Below the pieces are notes generated by a model, which saw only the letters and a list, made by a program, of their open reading frames with translations, had not been told where the DNA came from and did not search any database. 64,000 nucleotides of DNA from assembly GCF_013378075.1 (NCBI RefSeq), contig NZ_CP051131.1:2926501-2990500 (forward strand). The letters run 5' to 3'. Shown here one piece after another: positions 18,228-26,941 of the stretch (within the stretch, counting starts at the first letter, position 1; each line of letters begins with the position of its first letter). A program made the position numbers and the translations under genes. The DNA is from Parasphingopyxis algicola (GTDB lineage: Bacteria; Pseudomonadota; Alphaproteobacteria; Sphingomonadales; Sphingomonadaceae).

Positions 18228-18304
18228 CGGGGAGTAGCTCAGCCAGGTAGAGCACTGTCTTCGGGAGGCAGGGGCCGGAGGTTCGAATCCTCTCTCCCCG
18301 ACCA
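18228..18304 (+). tRNA. tRNA-Pro (anticodon CGG)
   Basis: A complete 77-nt cloverleaf. Acceptor CGGGGAG/CTCCCCG; D-arm GCTC...GAGC; anticodon arm CTGTC-TTCGGGA-GGCAG, giving anticodon CGG for proline codon CCG; five-base variable loop; T-arm GGAGG-TTCGAAT-CCTCT; encoded ACCA end. A T-rich run (GTTTTTT) follows at once and may help termination. No integrase or att-like duplication is seen next to it. Confidence 0.95.
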
Positions 18305-18390
18305 GTTTTTTCGTTCAAGAGCGGAAACGCCGCGCGGGTTAAACGCGCCAGGCGGTTATCCCGTTCGGACAAAGAGTCCCGAAACCCACG

Positions 18391-18473
18391 CGTCATTCCA
18401 GCGAACGCTGGAATCCCCGGCTGCATACGCCCCGTCTATCCGCCTGAGATCCGAGCGTTCGCTCGGATAACGT
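18391..18473. repeat. CGTCATTCCAGCG-type REP element (degenerate copy)
   Basis: It begins CGTCATTCCAGCGAACGCTG and continues to GAGATCCGAGCGTTCGCTCG and GATAACG. The same architecture occurs at 33925-34006. The left unit is itself a hairpin (TTCCAGCG-AA-CGCTGGAA). The right end is degenerate compared with the ATGACG end of the other copy. Confidence 0.7.
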
Positions 18474-18511
18474 GGTGGGATACGTGTCCGGGCGATATAA
18501 TCGCCAACCCG

Positions 18512-19651
18512 TTACTTACCCTTTTGCGGACATATCAAAAACTTCTCGCCGGTCGTCTTGGCGTAATAGCGTTTGACGATATCGGCCTGCAGCGCTTCGG
18601 CGAGCGAGATTTCGTCCGTGTAGTGGCTGGCGAATGTCGTCGTGAGTTCGTCGACGACCCGCTTGCGCAGCCGGTCGGCGACCTCCGGCCCGGCCTTGGC
18701 CAGGAAGTTGGGAAGCAGCCAGCCGCCCACGCCCCAGGCCATGCCATAGCCGCGGGTCAGCACGGTCGGCGAAACATCGAGGCCGCCATAGAGATAGACC
18801 TGTTTGTGGGCGACGGAGCCGTAGATGCTGTATGCGCCCGGCGTGCGCGCCGCCGCAGCTTCCATGGCGCTCAATATCTTCGACGCGAGATCGCCGCCGC
18901 CGGTGGCGTCGAAGGCGAGGGTCGCGCCGGTCTCGTGCACCGCATCGGTCAGTTCGGCCGCGAAATTCTCGCTGCTGGAGTTGCAGACATGTTTCGCGCC
19001 CATGTCGCGGAGCAGTTCGGCCTGTTCTTCGCGGCGCACGATGTTCACCAGTTCGACGCCGTCGTCCCGGCATATCCGGTTCAGCATCTGGCCGAGATTC
19101 GACGCCGCCGCCGTGTGCACTAGGGCGGTATGGCCTTCCATCCGCATCGTCTCGAGCATCGACAGCGCGGTGAGCGGATTGACGAAGCTGGAAGCGCCGT
19201 CCCTGGCCGTATGTTCCGGCTTCAGCGGCAGGCACATCGCCGCGGGCAGACAGCGATAATGAGCGTACATCCCGCCGCCCATCACCGCCACCACCTTGCC
19301 CAGCAGCGCCTGCGCCCCCGCGCCGTCGCCGGCGGCAACGACCGTCCCGGCGCCCTCGTTCCCGACCGGCAATTGCTGGCCGATCCGGGCTTTCATCACG
19401 GCCATGCCCTGCGCGGATACCGGCGCGGTGAGTATGATGTCGTCGCCTTCGCCCGTCGAGCTGCACTCGGCCATATTGGCCCAGCCGAACATGACGCCGT
19501 GATCGGACGGGTTGATCGGCGTCGCTTCGATCTCGACGACCACCTCGTCCTCGCCGGGTGTCGGCATGGAGCGCTCGGTCAGTTCCAGGCGGAGTTCCCC
19601 ATTCTCGGAAACGGTGGACAGCATCTGGCGGTAGCTTTGCGGTAGCGACAT
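18512..19651 (-). CDS. Zinc-independent MDR-superfamily oxidoreductase (quinone-oxidoreductase/enoyl-reductase-like)
   Basis: A 379-residue medium-chain dehydrogenase/reductase. The N-terminal GroES-like domain includes EVVVEIEATPINPSDHGVMF and PVGNEGAGTVVAAGDGA. The nucleotide-binding domain has LVHTAAASNLGQMLNRI (a degenerate glycine motif), then ALAFDATGGGDLASKIL. The structural-zinc cysteines of alcohol dehydrogenases are absent, so a quinone- or enoyl-reductase type is more likely. It is divergent from the DUF4386 gene, and both probably answer to the 34-bp palindrome between them. The substrate is unknown. Confidence 0.82.
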   Translation of the reverse strand: MSLPQSYRQMLSTVSENGELRLELTERSMPTPGEDEVVVEIEATPINPSDHGVMFGWANMAECSSTGEGDDIILTAPVSAQGMAVMKARIGQQLPVGNEGAGTVVAAGDGAGAQALLGKVVAVMGGGMYAHYRCLPAAMCLPLKPEHTARDGASSFVNPLTALSMLETMRMEGHTALVHTAAASNLGQMLNRICRDDGVELVNIVRREEQAELLRDMGAKHVCNSSSENFAAELTDAVHETGATLAFDATGGGDLASKILSAMEAAAARTPGAYSIYGSVAHKQVYLYGGLDVSPTVLTRGYGMAWGVGGWLLPNFLAKAGPEVADRLRKRVVDELTTTFASHYTDEISLAEALQADIVKRYYAKTTGEKFLICPQKGK

Positions 19652-19753
19652 GGGATTCTCCTGGATGGGCCGATCGGCGATACCGGTCCTGACATACAGC
19701 TTTCCGCTGTGTGCGCCACGGTCGATTCCGGACCGTCCTTCGACATCCGGTTG

Positions 19754-19787
19754 ACCTTAGTGTATTGTTATAATAATACACTAAGGT
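19754..19787. promoter_or_regulatory. Perfect 34-bp palindromic operator between divergent genes
   Basis: The 13-bp arms ACCTTAGTGTATT (19754-19766) and AATACACTAAGGT (19775-19787) are exact reverse complements around GTTATAAT. The centre contains TATAAT, a likely -10 element. The size and symmetry suit a TetR/MarR-type repressor, but no such gene is adjacent. Confidence 0.75.
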
Positions 19788-19842
19788 GCTTAAAGCGTAG
19801 GCCGACGTGCAGAGTGCTGTTCGAGACGAGGGAAAACTGCCG

Positions 19843-20544
19843 ATGGAATCCACCGAAACGCTTTACCCAGGGACCATCGGGCGATTGGTCGGCTGGTCGC
19901 TGATCGGCACGATCATCGTCGGCATCGTCGCGGCGCGGTTTGTGGCTCCGGATATCAACATCAATCTCTCGGCCGATGTTACCGCGGTCGCGGAGAGTAT
20001 GCTCGAGGCCGAGCAGCGGTTGCGGGCCAGAGCCTATCTCCTCGTCCTGACATTCGGCCTGGAGGCGCTGATCAGCGTCGGTTTCTTCCTCCTCCTGCGC
20101 AGATCGGGACCATTGCTGGCCGGTTGGAGCCTGTTCGTCGGCCTCGCGGCATCGCTGCTCATGCTGCTCGGCGCGGTATTCGCGTTGAACGCCGCCGAAA
20201 TTGCCGGCGATTCCGCCTATGGCACCATGGCGGGCGAAACCCGCCTGATGCTGGCGAGCCTTCAGGCGACGTCGGATTACACATCGTTCCATCTCGGGCT
20301 GGTCCTTTCGGCAACGGCGAAGGCGGGCTTTTTCACCCTGTTCCTCAGATCGAACCTGATCCCGAAGATCATCGCGGGCTGGGGGCTGTTCGCCTCGCTG
20401 TTCGTGGCCGTCACCATCGTCGCGCGCGATTTCATCCCGATGCTGGGACATGGCACGATCACCATGGCGTTCATGCTGTCCAACCTGATCGCGCTGGTGT
20501 CGACCGGGCTCTATCTGGGGATACGCGGCGTCCGGACAGCTTGA
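19843..20544 (+). CDS. DUF4386 family integral membrane protein
   Basis: A 233-residue protein starting at ATG 19843 with GAGGG 9 bp upstream. Six hydrophobic segments are visible: LVGWSLIGTIIVGIVAARFV; YLLVLTFGLEALISVGFFLL; LLAGWSLFVGLAASLLMLLG; a short amphipathic stretch plus FHLGLVLSATAKAGFFTLFL; IIAGWGLFASLFVAVTIVA; and MAFMLSNLIALVSTGLYLGI. The acidic and asparagine positions around the third loop and the overall six-segment layout match DUF4386. The function of this family is unknown. It is controlled from the palindromic divergent promoter shared with the MDR oxidoreductase. Confidence 0.72.
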   Translation: MESTETLYPGTIGRLVGWSLIGTIIVGIVAARFVAPDININLSADVTAVAESMLEAEQRLRARAYLLVLTFGLEALISVGFFLLLRRSGPLLAGWSLFVGLAASLLMLLGAVFALNAAEIAGDSAYGTMAGETRLMLASLQATSDYTSFHLGLVLSATAKAGFFTLFLRSNLIPKIIAGWGLFASLFVAVTIVARDFIPMLGHGTITMAFMLSNLIALVSTGLYLGIRGVRTA

Positions 20545-20555
20545 GCGGCCCGGGT

Positions 20556-21485
20556 CTAGAGGCTCGCCAGTCTCGCTCTCCAGTCCCGCGCCGGATGGGC
20601 GGCCTCGAATTCTTCCGCCAGGCGATCGACCAGATCGGCCACCGACATCACTTCCTCGATCAGCCCGACGCTTTGGCCTGCGCTCCAGATATCGCGCCAG
20701 GGCATCACCCCTTCGGGCATCTCGGTGCGCTCCTGCGGCAGCGTCTTGTGATCGAGACCGACGCGTTCGATCGAGGCGCGCATCCAGTTCGCCGGCACGC
20801 CGTTCATCGCTGACGAAACCACGATCTCGTCGATCCCGGATTCGGGGATCATCGTGCGATGGCCATCCGGCACGCCCGATTCCGGCGTTGCGATGAAGCG
20901 CGTGCCCATACAGGCGATGTCGGCGCCGAGCGCCAGCGCGCCTGCGATGCCATATCCGTCGGCGATGCCGCCGGCGACGATCAGGGGGCCGTCGAACAGT
21001 TTGCGCACGGCCGGAACGAAGGCGAACGGCGTGATGAACCCGGTATGGCCGCCCGCCCCCGAACAGGTCAGCATCAACCCGTCGGCGCCGACGTCCAGCG
21101 CCTTTTTCGCATGGCGCATGGTCGTCACGTCCTGGATCACCTTGCCGCCCCAGCGATGCGCGCGCTCGATGACCGCGCTGGGATCGCCGAGGCTCGAGAG
21201 GATCAGCGGCGCACGGTGCTGTTCGAGCAGGTCGAGCTTGGCCGGGCCGGTCGGTTCGGTGGCGATCCGAGCGGGCAGGTTGACGATGGGCGATGCGCCG
21301 CCGACGCCGTCCAGCGCATCGAGATAGGCTTCGAATTCGTCCATCGGCGTATAGGTGCCGCCCTGCCAACCGCCGAGCACACCGGCCTTGCAGCATTCGA
21401 CGGCGAGCGGGACCGAGCTGGCGATGGACATGGGCGCACACATGAGCGGCAGGCGAAGATTGTCGAACAGGCCGGGCTGGGTCAT
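20556..21485 (-). CDS. Nitronate monooxygenase (2-nitropropane dioxygenase family)
   Basis: A 309-residue FMN-dependent TIM-barrel enzyme. Motifs: N-terminal LRLPLMCAPMSIASSVPLAV; GGWQGGTYTPMDEFEAYL; the flavin-binding CSGAGGHTGFITPFAFVPAV; PLIVAGGIADGYGIAGALAL; and GADIACMGTRFIATPES. The family oxidises alkyl nitronates such as propionate 3-nitronate to the aldehyde or ketone and nitrite. It lies downstream of the DUF885 gene on the same strand, with a hairpin in the 69-bp gap. In sphingomonads these genes often sit among acyl-CoA catabolic genes, as here. Confidence 0.9.
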   Translation of the reverse strand: MTQPGLFDNLRLPLMCAPMSIASSVPLAVECCKAGVLGGWQGGTYTPMDEFEAYLDALDGVGGASPIVNLPARIATEPTGPAKLDLLEQHRAPLILSSLGDPSAVIERAHRWGGKVIQDVTTMRHAKKALDVGADGLMLTCSGAGGHTGFITPFAFVPAVRKLFDGPLIVAGGIADGYGIAGALALGADIACMGTRFIATPESGVPDGHRTMIPESGIDEIVVSSAMNGVPANWMRASIERVGLDHKTLPQERTEMPEGVMPWRDIWSAGQSVGLIEEVMSVADLVDRLAEEFEAAHPARDWRARLASL

Positions 21486-21514
21486 GCAAATCCTTGGGGT
21501 GAGAGAGGAAGGCG

Positions 21515-21532
21515 CCCGCGCGATTGCGCGGG
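21515..21532 (-). terminator. Hairpin between the DUF885 and nitronate monooxygenase genes
   Basis: CCCGCGC-GATT-GCGCGGG forms a strong 7-bp stem in the short gap between two same-strand genes. There is no T-run. It could reduce read-through or stabilise the downstream mRNA. Confidence 0.35.
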
Positions 21533-21554
21533 ATGGGATTAATGACGGTCGGGG

Positions 21555-23309
21555 CTATCCCTGCTGCGCGGCGATCCAGCGGCGCATCTCCGTTTCGAGC
21601 GTGCTCAGCGGGACCGAACCGAGCGCGAGGATCGCGTCGTGGAAGGTTCGCCGATCGAAATCCTCTCCGAGCGCTTCCTCGGCTTCGCCGCGCAGGCGCC
21701 GGATCGTCAGCTCGCCCAGCTTGTAGGCGAGCGCCTGTCCGGGCCAGCTGATATAGCGGTCGATCTCGGTCTCGACCTCGTGATCGGAGAGCGCGGTGTT
21801 GGCCGCCAGGTAATCGATCGCCTGCTGGCGGGACCAGCCGTAATGATGGAGGCCGGTATCGATGACGAGCCGCGCCGCCCTCCACATCTCGTAGGTCATC
21901 CGGCCGAAATTCTCGTAGGGCGTGCGATAGATGCCCATCTCGATGCCGAGATATTCGGTGTAGAGACCCCAGCCTTCGCCATAGCCGGAGAAATAGGTGT
22001 AGCGCCGGAATTCGGGGCCGGATTCGCGCTCTTCGGCGAGCGCCGCCTGCATCGAATGGCCCGGCGCGCATTCGTGCAGGGTCAGCGCGGGAAGGTTGTA
22101 GAGCGGGCGGCTGGGCAGGTTGTAGGTGTTCATCAGGCAGCTTTCGAGCCCGCCGCGCCCGGCCGTGTAGAAGGGCGCGATCTCGTCGGGCACCGGCAGG
22201 ATGGTGAAGCGGCGGCGCGGGAGCAGGCCGATCACATCGCCAAGCGTCGCATTGGCCCGCACCGCGACATAGGCCGAGAACATCATCAGCTCTTCGGGTG
22301 TCTGGGCATAGAATTGCGGGTCGGTGCGCAGGAAGGTCAGGAACTCCTCGAACGTCCCTTCGAAACCGGCCTCGGCGATCGTAGCCTCCATATCGGCGCG
22401 GATGCGCGCGACCTCGTCGAGCCCGATCTGGTGGATTTCCTCGGCGGAAAGATCGAGCGTTGTATATTCGCGGATCTGCGCAGCATAATAGGCCGGACCG
22501 TCGGGCAGGCTGCTGGCGCCGGTCTCGGTGCGGGCGCCCGGATAATATTCCTCGCGATAGAAGCGCAGCAGCTCGGTAAAGGCCGGGGCTACAGCTCCGC
22601 GGATCACGGTCCGCGCTTCCGCCCGAAACGCGTCCTGCCGGTCTGCCGGGATCGTCGCCGGCATTTCGGCGAAGCGCGCGAAGAACGGATTGGCCTCGGG
22701 ATCGGTCTCCGCATAGGGCGCGATCGCCGCGTCGCGGCCGGCGAGCGTCACCTGCGGAACGGTAAAGCCGCGCGCGAGCCCGGCCCGCATGTTCGCGATA
22801 TTCTCGGCAAAGAAGCGCGGAATGTCGCGCAGCCGACCCAGAAAACGGCGATAATCGGCTGCCGTCGTCAGCTGGCCCGGACGGGGATTGAGGCCGGTCC
22901 AGAAGGCGGTGTCGCTGTTGAGCGGCATTTCCCATTCGCGATATTCCGCATCGGCGATCGCGATCTCGAGATTGGTGCGGAACACCGAGGCGTTGATCCG
23001 CTCATTGTCGGACAACGCTTCGACCGGGATCGCGGCCAGCCGGTCCAGCATGTCGCGGCGATGGGCCAGGCGGCGCTGCTGGGTCTCGGGATCGACGGCG
23101 GACAGCCGGTCGCCGCGCGCCAGTTCGCCGTCCTCGTCCCGGACTTGCGCGAATTCCTCCATCCGCCACGCCCAGTCCGCTTCGTAGAGCGCGCGCAGCT
23201 CGGCATCCGCTTCGGTCGCCGCTTCCGACTGGGCGACGGCGGGGCCGGCAAGGACCGGAACCGCAACAGCAGCGCAGGCGAGGGCGAGCAGGGACGGGCG
23301 AAATTTCAT
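21555..23309 (-). CDS. Secreted DUF885 family metallopeptidase-like protein
   Basis: A 584-residue protein. The start at 23309 gives a good signal peptide (MKFRPSLLALACAAVAVPVL, cleavage near AVAQ); a longer frame would place about 24 polar residues before it. Family blocks are present: IPRFFAENIANMRAGLARGF, the zinc-site-like LTLHECAPGHSMQAALA (HExxxGH, about residue 390), YGEGWGLYTEYLGIEMGIY (downstream glutamate), and QAIDYLAANTALSDHEVETE. DUF885 proteins are predicted zinc carboxypeptidase-like enzymes, many exported in sphingomonads. The peptide substrate is unknown. It is the first gene of a probable two-gene unit with nitronate monooxygenase. Confidence 0.84.
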   Translation of the reverse strand: MKFRPSLLALACAAVAVPVLAGPAVAQSEAATEADAELRALYEADWAWRMEEFAQVRDEDGELARGDRLSAVDPETQQRRLAHRRDMLDRLAAIPVEALSDNERINASVFRTNLEIAIADAEYREWEMPLNSDTAFWTGLNPRPGQLTTAADYRRFLGRLRDIPRFFAENIANMRAGLARGFTVPQVTLAGRDAAIAPYAETDPEANPFFARFAEMPATIPADRQDAFRAEARTVIRGAVAPAFTELLRFYREEYYPGARTETGASSLPDGPAYYAAQIREYTTLDLSAEEIHQIGLDEVARIRADMEATIAEAGFEGTFEEFLTFLRTDPQFYAQTPEELMMFSAYVAVRANATLGDVIGLLPRRRFTILPVPDEIAPFYTAGRGGLESCLMNTYNLPSRPLYNLPALTLHECAPGHSMQAALAEERESGPEFRRYTYFSGYGEGWGLYTEYLGIEMGIYRTPYENFGRMTYEMWRAARLVIDTGLHHYGWSRQQAIDYLAANTALSDHEVETEIDRYISWPGQALAYKLGELTIRRLRGEAEEALGEDFDRRTFHDAILALGSVPLSTLETEMRRWIAAQQG

Positions 23310-23434
23310 GATGACGCATCCTCGGGTCGGAGTGGTTCTCGGTGTTCGCGCCATGAACCAGCAACCTGTCCTGCCCGTCAAGTTTTCCGGGCGTTGCTGG
23401 CAATTCCGGCACTCGACTCAGTCGCGGTGCCGCG

Positions 23435-23450
23435 TTACGTCTACGTAAAG
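23435..23450. promoter_or_regulatory. LiuR-like palindrome upstream of the phosphotransferase/SDR operon
   Basis: TTACGT-CT-ACGTAA is a perfect 14-bp inverted repeat, extended to TTACGTCTACGTAAAG, 30 bp before the start of the operon. It is the best match among three similar sites in the window. Confidence 0.55.
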
Positions 23451-23479
23451 TTTCTGAGAAAACCGGACGGGATGCAGTG

Positions 23480-24544
23480 ATGGGCGAAAAAGCGATCAGC
23501 GCCGAGGGCGTTGCCGAAAAGGACCGGCTGAACGAGGACAATCTCGACGCCTGGATGCAGGCGCATGTCGAGGGGTTTGCGGGGCTCGCCGCCTATACGA
23601 AGTTTCCCGGCGGGCAGTCGAATCCGACCTACCGGATCGAGGACGAGGCGGGGCGCGCCTATGTGCTGCGGCGCAAGCCGTTCGGCCCGATCCTGCCCTC
23701 GGCCCATGCAGTCGACCGCGAATTCCGCGTTATCTCCGGCCTCCATCCGGCGGGCTTTCCGGTCGCCAGGCCCTATGCGCTGTGCGAGGACGACGACATC
23801 ATCGGCGCGGCCTTCTACATCATGGAGATGGTCGAGGGCCGGACCTTCTGGGACGGGATGCTGCCCGAAATCGAGCCGTCCGAGCGGACCTCCGTCTACC
23901 GATCGATGATCGGCACGCTCGCGCGCCTCCACAATCTCGACTATGTCGAACTCGGCCTCGAAAATCACGGCAAGACCGGCAATTATTTCGAGCGCCAGAT
24001 CAACACCTGGACCAAGCAATATCGCCGCGCCGAGACCGAGACGATCGAGGCGGCCGAGAAGCTGATCGAATGGCTGCCCAAGACCGTTCCCGAACAGACG
24101 CGCACCTCGGTGATCCATGGCGATTACCGCATCGACAACATGATCTACGCCCCCGACCGGCCCGAGGTCGTCGCCGTTCTCGACTGGGAACTCTCGACGC
24201 TCGGCGATCCGCTGGCCGATTTCACCTATCTGGCGATGAACTGGGTCATGGAAGGCACGGGAACCGCCTCGCTCGGCGGGCATGACCTGGAGGGCACGGG
24301 CATCCCGACCCTGGAAGAGGCGACGGCGCTTTATTGCGAGCTGACCGCGCGCGATGCCGTGCCCGACCTCAACTGGTATTTCGCCTATAACCTGTTCCGG
24401 CTGACCGGCATCTTGCAGGGGATCAAGAAACGCTGGCTCGACGGCACCGCGTCTTCGCCCGAGGCCGAGGAACGCTCGAAGCGCGTGCCCGAACTTGCCG
24501 CGGCGGCCTGGGGCTTCGCCCGCGCCGCTGGCGCTCCGGAATAG
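23480..24544 (+). CDS. Phosphotransferase family protein (ACAD10/aminoglycoside phosphotransferase-like kinase)
   Basis: A 354-residue protein with a protein-kinase-like fold. Motifs: KFPGGQSNPTYRIEDE and RAYVLRRKPFGPIL (nucleotide-binding lysine), YIMEMVEGRTFWDGMLPEIE (hinge), TSVIHGDYRIDNMIY (catalytic HGDxxxxN) and VAVLDWELSTLGDPLADFTY (metal-binding DWE). This form matches the kinase domain of ACAD10/11-type proteins, which phosphorylate 4-hydroxyacyl-CoAs so that they can enter beta-oxidation. It is the first gene of an operon with three SDRs and an aldo-keto reductase, preceded by a perfect LiuR-like palindrome. The substrate is inferred from family and context. Confidence 0.86.
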   Translation: MGEKAISAEGVAEKDRLNEDNLDAWMQAHVEGFAGLAAYTKFPGGQSNPTYRIEDEAGRAYVLRRKPFGPILPSAHAVDREFRVISGLHPAGFPVARPYALCEDDDIIGAAFYIMEMVEGRTFWDGMLPEIEPSERTSVYRSMIGTLARLHNLDYVELGLENHGKTGNYFERQINTWTKQYRRAETETIEAAEKLIEWLPKTVPEQTRTSVIHGDYRIDNMIYAPDRPEVVAVLDWELSTLGDPLADFTYLAMNWVMEGTGTASLGGHDLEGTGIPTLEEATALYCELTARDAVPDLNWYFAYNLFRLTGILQGIKKRWLDGTASSPEAEERSKRVPELAAAAWGFARAAGAPE

Positions 24545-24556
24545 GGGGGAGAAACC

Positions 24557-25321
24557 GTGTCGCTCTTCGATCTGGACGGCAAAGTGGCGATCATCACCGG
24601 TTCCTCGCGCGGGATCGGCAAGGCCACGGCGGAGGAGATGGCGGCCAATGGCGGCCGGGTCGTGATTTCGAGCCGCAAGGCGGGACCCTGCGAGGAGGTC
24701 GCCGCCGCGATCAATGCCGAGCATGGCGAAGCGACGGCGATCGCCGTGCCCGCCAATATCTCTTCGAAGGAGGATCTGCAGACTCTCGTCGACGAGACGC
24801 GCAAGGCGTTCGGCCGGATCGATATTCTGGTCTGCAATGCGGCGACCAATCCGCATTTCGGGCCGATGTCGACGATCGAGGACGAGCAGTTCCGCAAGAT
24901 CCTCGACAACAATATCCTCTCCAACCACTGGCTGATCCAGATGGTCGCGCCCGAGATGCGCGAGCGCCAGGAAGGCTCGATCATCATCGTCTCGTCGATC
25001 GGCGGGCTCAGAGGCTCGGTGGATATCGGCACCTATTGCATCTCCAAGGCGGCCGATATGCAGCTGGCGCGCAATCTCGCGCACGAATTCGGCGACGACA
25101 ATATCCGCGTCAATTGCATCGCGCCGGGACTGATCCGCACCGACATGGCGCGCGCTCTGTGGGAAAATCCCGAAATCGAAAAGCATGTGACGTCGACGAC
25201 GCCGCTGCACCGCATCGGCGAACCGCACGAAATTGCGGGCGCCGCCGTCTATCTCGCCTCTTCCGCCTCCACCTATACCACCGGCCAGGTCATCGTCGTC
25301 GATGGCGGGCGCACGATCTAG
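24557..25321 (+). CDS. Short-chain dehydrogenase/reductase (first of three in operon)
   Basis: A 254-residue classical SDR starting at GTG 24557, 12 bp after the phosphotransferase gene. TGSSRGIGKATAEEM binds the nucleotide, NAATNPHFGP is the NAG-like motif, the catalytic serine is in IIIVSSIGG and YCISK is the active-site YxxxK. The C-terminal GQVIVVDGGRTI closes the fold. It resembles DHRS4/FabG-type reductases that act on hydroxyacyl or keto groups. The arginines in the coenzyme loop (SSRKAG) favour NADP(H). The substrate is unknown. Confidence 0.88.
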   Translation: MSLFDLDGKVAIITGSSRGIGKATAEEMAANGGRVVISSRKAGPCEEVAAAINAEHGEATAIAVPANISSKEDLQTLVDETRKAFGRIDILVCNAATNPHFGPMSTIEDEQFRKILDNNILSNHWLIQMVAPEMRERQEGSIIIVSSIGGLRGSVDIGTYCISKAADMQLARNLAHEFGDDNIRVNCIAPGLIRTDMARALWENPEIEKHVTSTTPLHRIGEPHEIAGAAVYLASSASTYTTGQVIVVDGGRTI

Positions 25322-25336
25322 TTCAAAGGACAGCAT

Positions 25337-26140
25337 ATGAACCGCTTCGAAGGAAAATCGATCATCGTCACGGGCGCGGGCTCGGGTATCGGCCGCGCCA
25401 CGGCCAGGCGCTTCGCGGCCGAGGGCGGCAAGGTCGTTGCGGCGGACAAGATGTCGACCGTGCATGAGACGGTCGAGATGATCACGGCCGACGGCGGCAC
25501 GGCGATCGGCGTCGAAATGGACGCCGGCAGCGAAAGCGAGGTGCAGGCGCTGGTCGAGCGCGCGGTCAGCGAGTTCGGCGGGCTCGATATCCTGTTCGCC
25601 AATGCCGGGATCACGGGCGGCCTGCAGGGCGGCCTGTTCGATTCCGACGCGGAAAGCTGGGCCGAAGTGCTGCGGGTCAACCTGATCGGCCCGTTCCTCG
25701 CGATCAAATATGGCGCGCCGGAGATCGAGAAGCGCGGCGGCGGCGCGATCATCTGCACCGCTTCGGTCGCCGGTATCCGGTCCGGCGCCGGCCCGAGCAG
25801 CTATTCAGCGTCCAAGGCGGGCGTCATCAACCTGGTCAAGACGGCCGCGCAGCAGATGACGGGCAGCAATGTCCGCATCAATGCGGTCTGCCCCGGTATC
25901 ATCGAAACCGGGATGACCAAGCCGGTCTATGATTATGCGCGCGAAAAGGGCGTCGAGGGCAAGATCGGCCAGCTCAACCCGCTCAAGCGCGGCGGGCAGC
26001 CGGAGGAACTTGCGGGCGCCGTTACCTTCCTCGCCTCGGACGATGCCAGCTATGTCAACGGCCAGGCGCTGGCGGTCGATGGCGGGCTTTCCTCGTCGCA
26101 TCCCGTCACCCGCCAGATGCCCAAACGGGCGGCGGTCTGA
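25337..26140 (+). CDS. Short-chain dehydrogenase/reductase (second of three in operon)
   Basis: A 267-residue SDR, 15 bp after the first. [15 protein letters not shown] is the glycine motif, followed by ADKMSTVHE, where the aspartate favours NAD(H). [11 protein letters not shown], the serine in [13 protein letters not shown] and YSASK complete the active site. The end is [16 protein letters not shown]. The stop codon overlaps the next start by one base (ATGA type), so translation is coupled. A role in oxidising a hydroxyacyl intermediate is plausible by operon context. Confidence 0.88.
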   Translation: MNRFEGKSIIVTGAGSGIGRATARRFAAEGGKVVAADKMSTVHETVEMITADGGTAIGVEMDAGSESEVQALVERAVSEFGGLDILFANAGITGGLQGGLFDSDAESWAEVLRVNLIGPFLAIKYGAPEIEKRGGGAIICTASVAGIRSGAGPSSYSASKAGVINLVKTAAQQMTGSNVRINAVCPGIIETGMTKPVYDYAREKGVEGKIGQLNPLKRGGQPEELAGAVTFLASDDASYVNGQALAVDGGLSSSHPVTRQMPKRAAV

Positions 26141-26940
26141 TGGCCGGCGATTTCTTCGAAGGGAAGGTTGCGATCGTCACCGGCGGCAGCCAGGGGATCG
26201 GCGCGGCGACGGTGCGCGCAATCGCCGCACGCGGCGCGCAGGTCGTGATCAACTATGTGTCGAGTGCGGATCTCGCCGAAGAGCTGCGCGACGAGATCGG
26301 CGAGAAAGCGATAGCCGTGCAGGCCGACCTCAGCGCGGGCGAGGCGAACACGCTCGCCGAAGCCGCGCTCGACAAATGGGGCCGCATCGATTGTCTCGTC
26401 AACAATGCCGGCAAGACCGCCTTCGCCAATCATGAGGATCTCGACGCGCTGAGCGCCGACGATTTTCTCGACATCTACCGGCTCAACGTCGTCGGCGCGT
26501 ACGAAATGATCCGCGCCGTCGCGCCGTCGATGCAGGCGAGCGGCAGCGGCGCGATCGTGAATGTCACCTCGGTCGCCGCGCATTACGGGATCGGGTCGTC
26601 GGTCGCCTATGCGGCCTCGAAAGGGGCGCTGCTGACGATGACCTATTCGCTCGCCCGTGCGCTTGCCCCTGAGATCCGCGTCAATGCAATCAGCCCGGGC
26701 TATGTCGGTACCGGCTGGTTCACGAACCGGCTCGGCGAAGAGGCCAAGCTCGCCATCGACCGGCATTTCGAGGAAACGACGCCGCTCAGGCGTGCCGGCA
26801 CGGCGGAGGATATCGCCGACATGATTATACCGCTGCTCGACGATGCTTCGCGGCACATGACGGGGCAGGCGATCGTGGTGGATGCCGGTTCGCATCTCGA
26901 TGTCGGCAGTTCGCGTCGCAAGGGGAAAGAGGAGTTATAG
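26140..26940 (+). CDS. Short-chain dehydrogenase/reductase (third of three in operon)
   Basis: A 266-residue SDR translationally coupled to the preceding SDR. TGGSQGIGAATVRAI is the glycine motif, NNAGKTAFANHEDL the NNAG motif, the catalytic serine lies in VNVTSVAAHYGIG and YAASK is the active-site tetrad element. The C-terminus is GQAIVVDAGSHLDVGSSRRK. All three SDRs retain complete catalytic motifs, so none appears decayed. Three tandem SDRs with a kinase and an aldo-keto reductase suggest a multi-step hydroxy/keto acid pathway. Confidence 0.88.
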   Translation: MAGDFFEGKVAIVTGGSQGIGAATVRAIAARGAQVVINYVSSADLAEELRDEIGEKAIAVQADLSAGEANTLAEAALDKWGRIDCLVNNAGKTAFANHEDLDALSADDFLDIYRLNVVGAYEMIRAVAPSMQASGSGAIVNVTSVAAHYGIGSSVAYAASKGALLTMTYSLARALAPEIRVNAISPGYVGTGWFTNRLGEEAKLAIDRHFEETTPLRRAGTAEDIADMIIPLLDDASRHMTGQAIVVDAGSHLDVGSSRRKGKEEL

Positions 26941-26941
26941 G

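Noticed and set aside
18228-18480. tRNA-associated integration site next to tRNA-Pro
   Set aside because: No integrase gene and no duplicated tRNA 3' end within the window; the downstream sequence is a REP element.
19768-22935. Very long minus-strand open frame (over 1000 codons) crossing the DUF4386, nitronate monooxygenase and DUF885 region
   Set aside because: It is arginine-rich and low in recognisable motifs, and overlaps three genes with clear family signatures. Long stop-free frames are common in GC-rich DNA.
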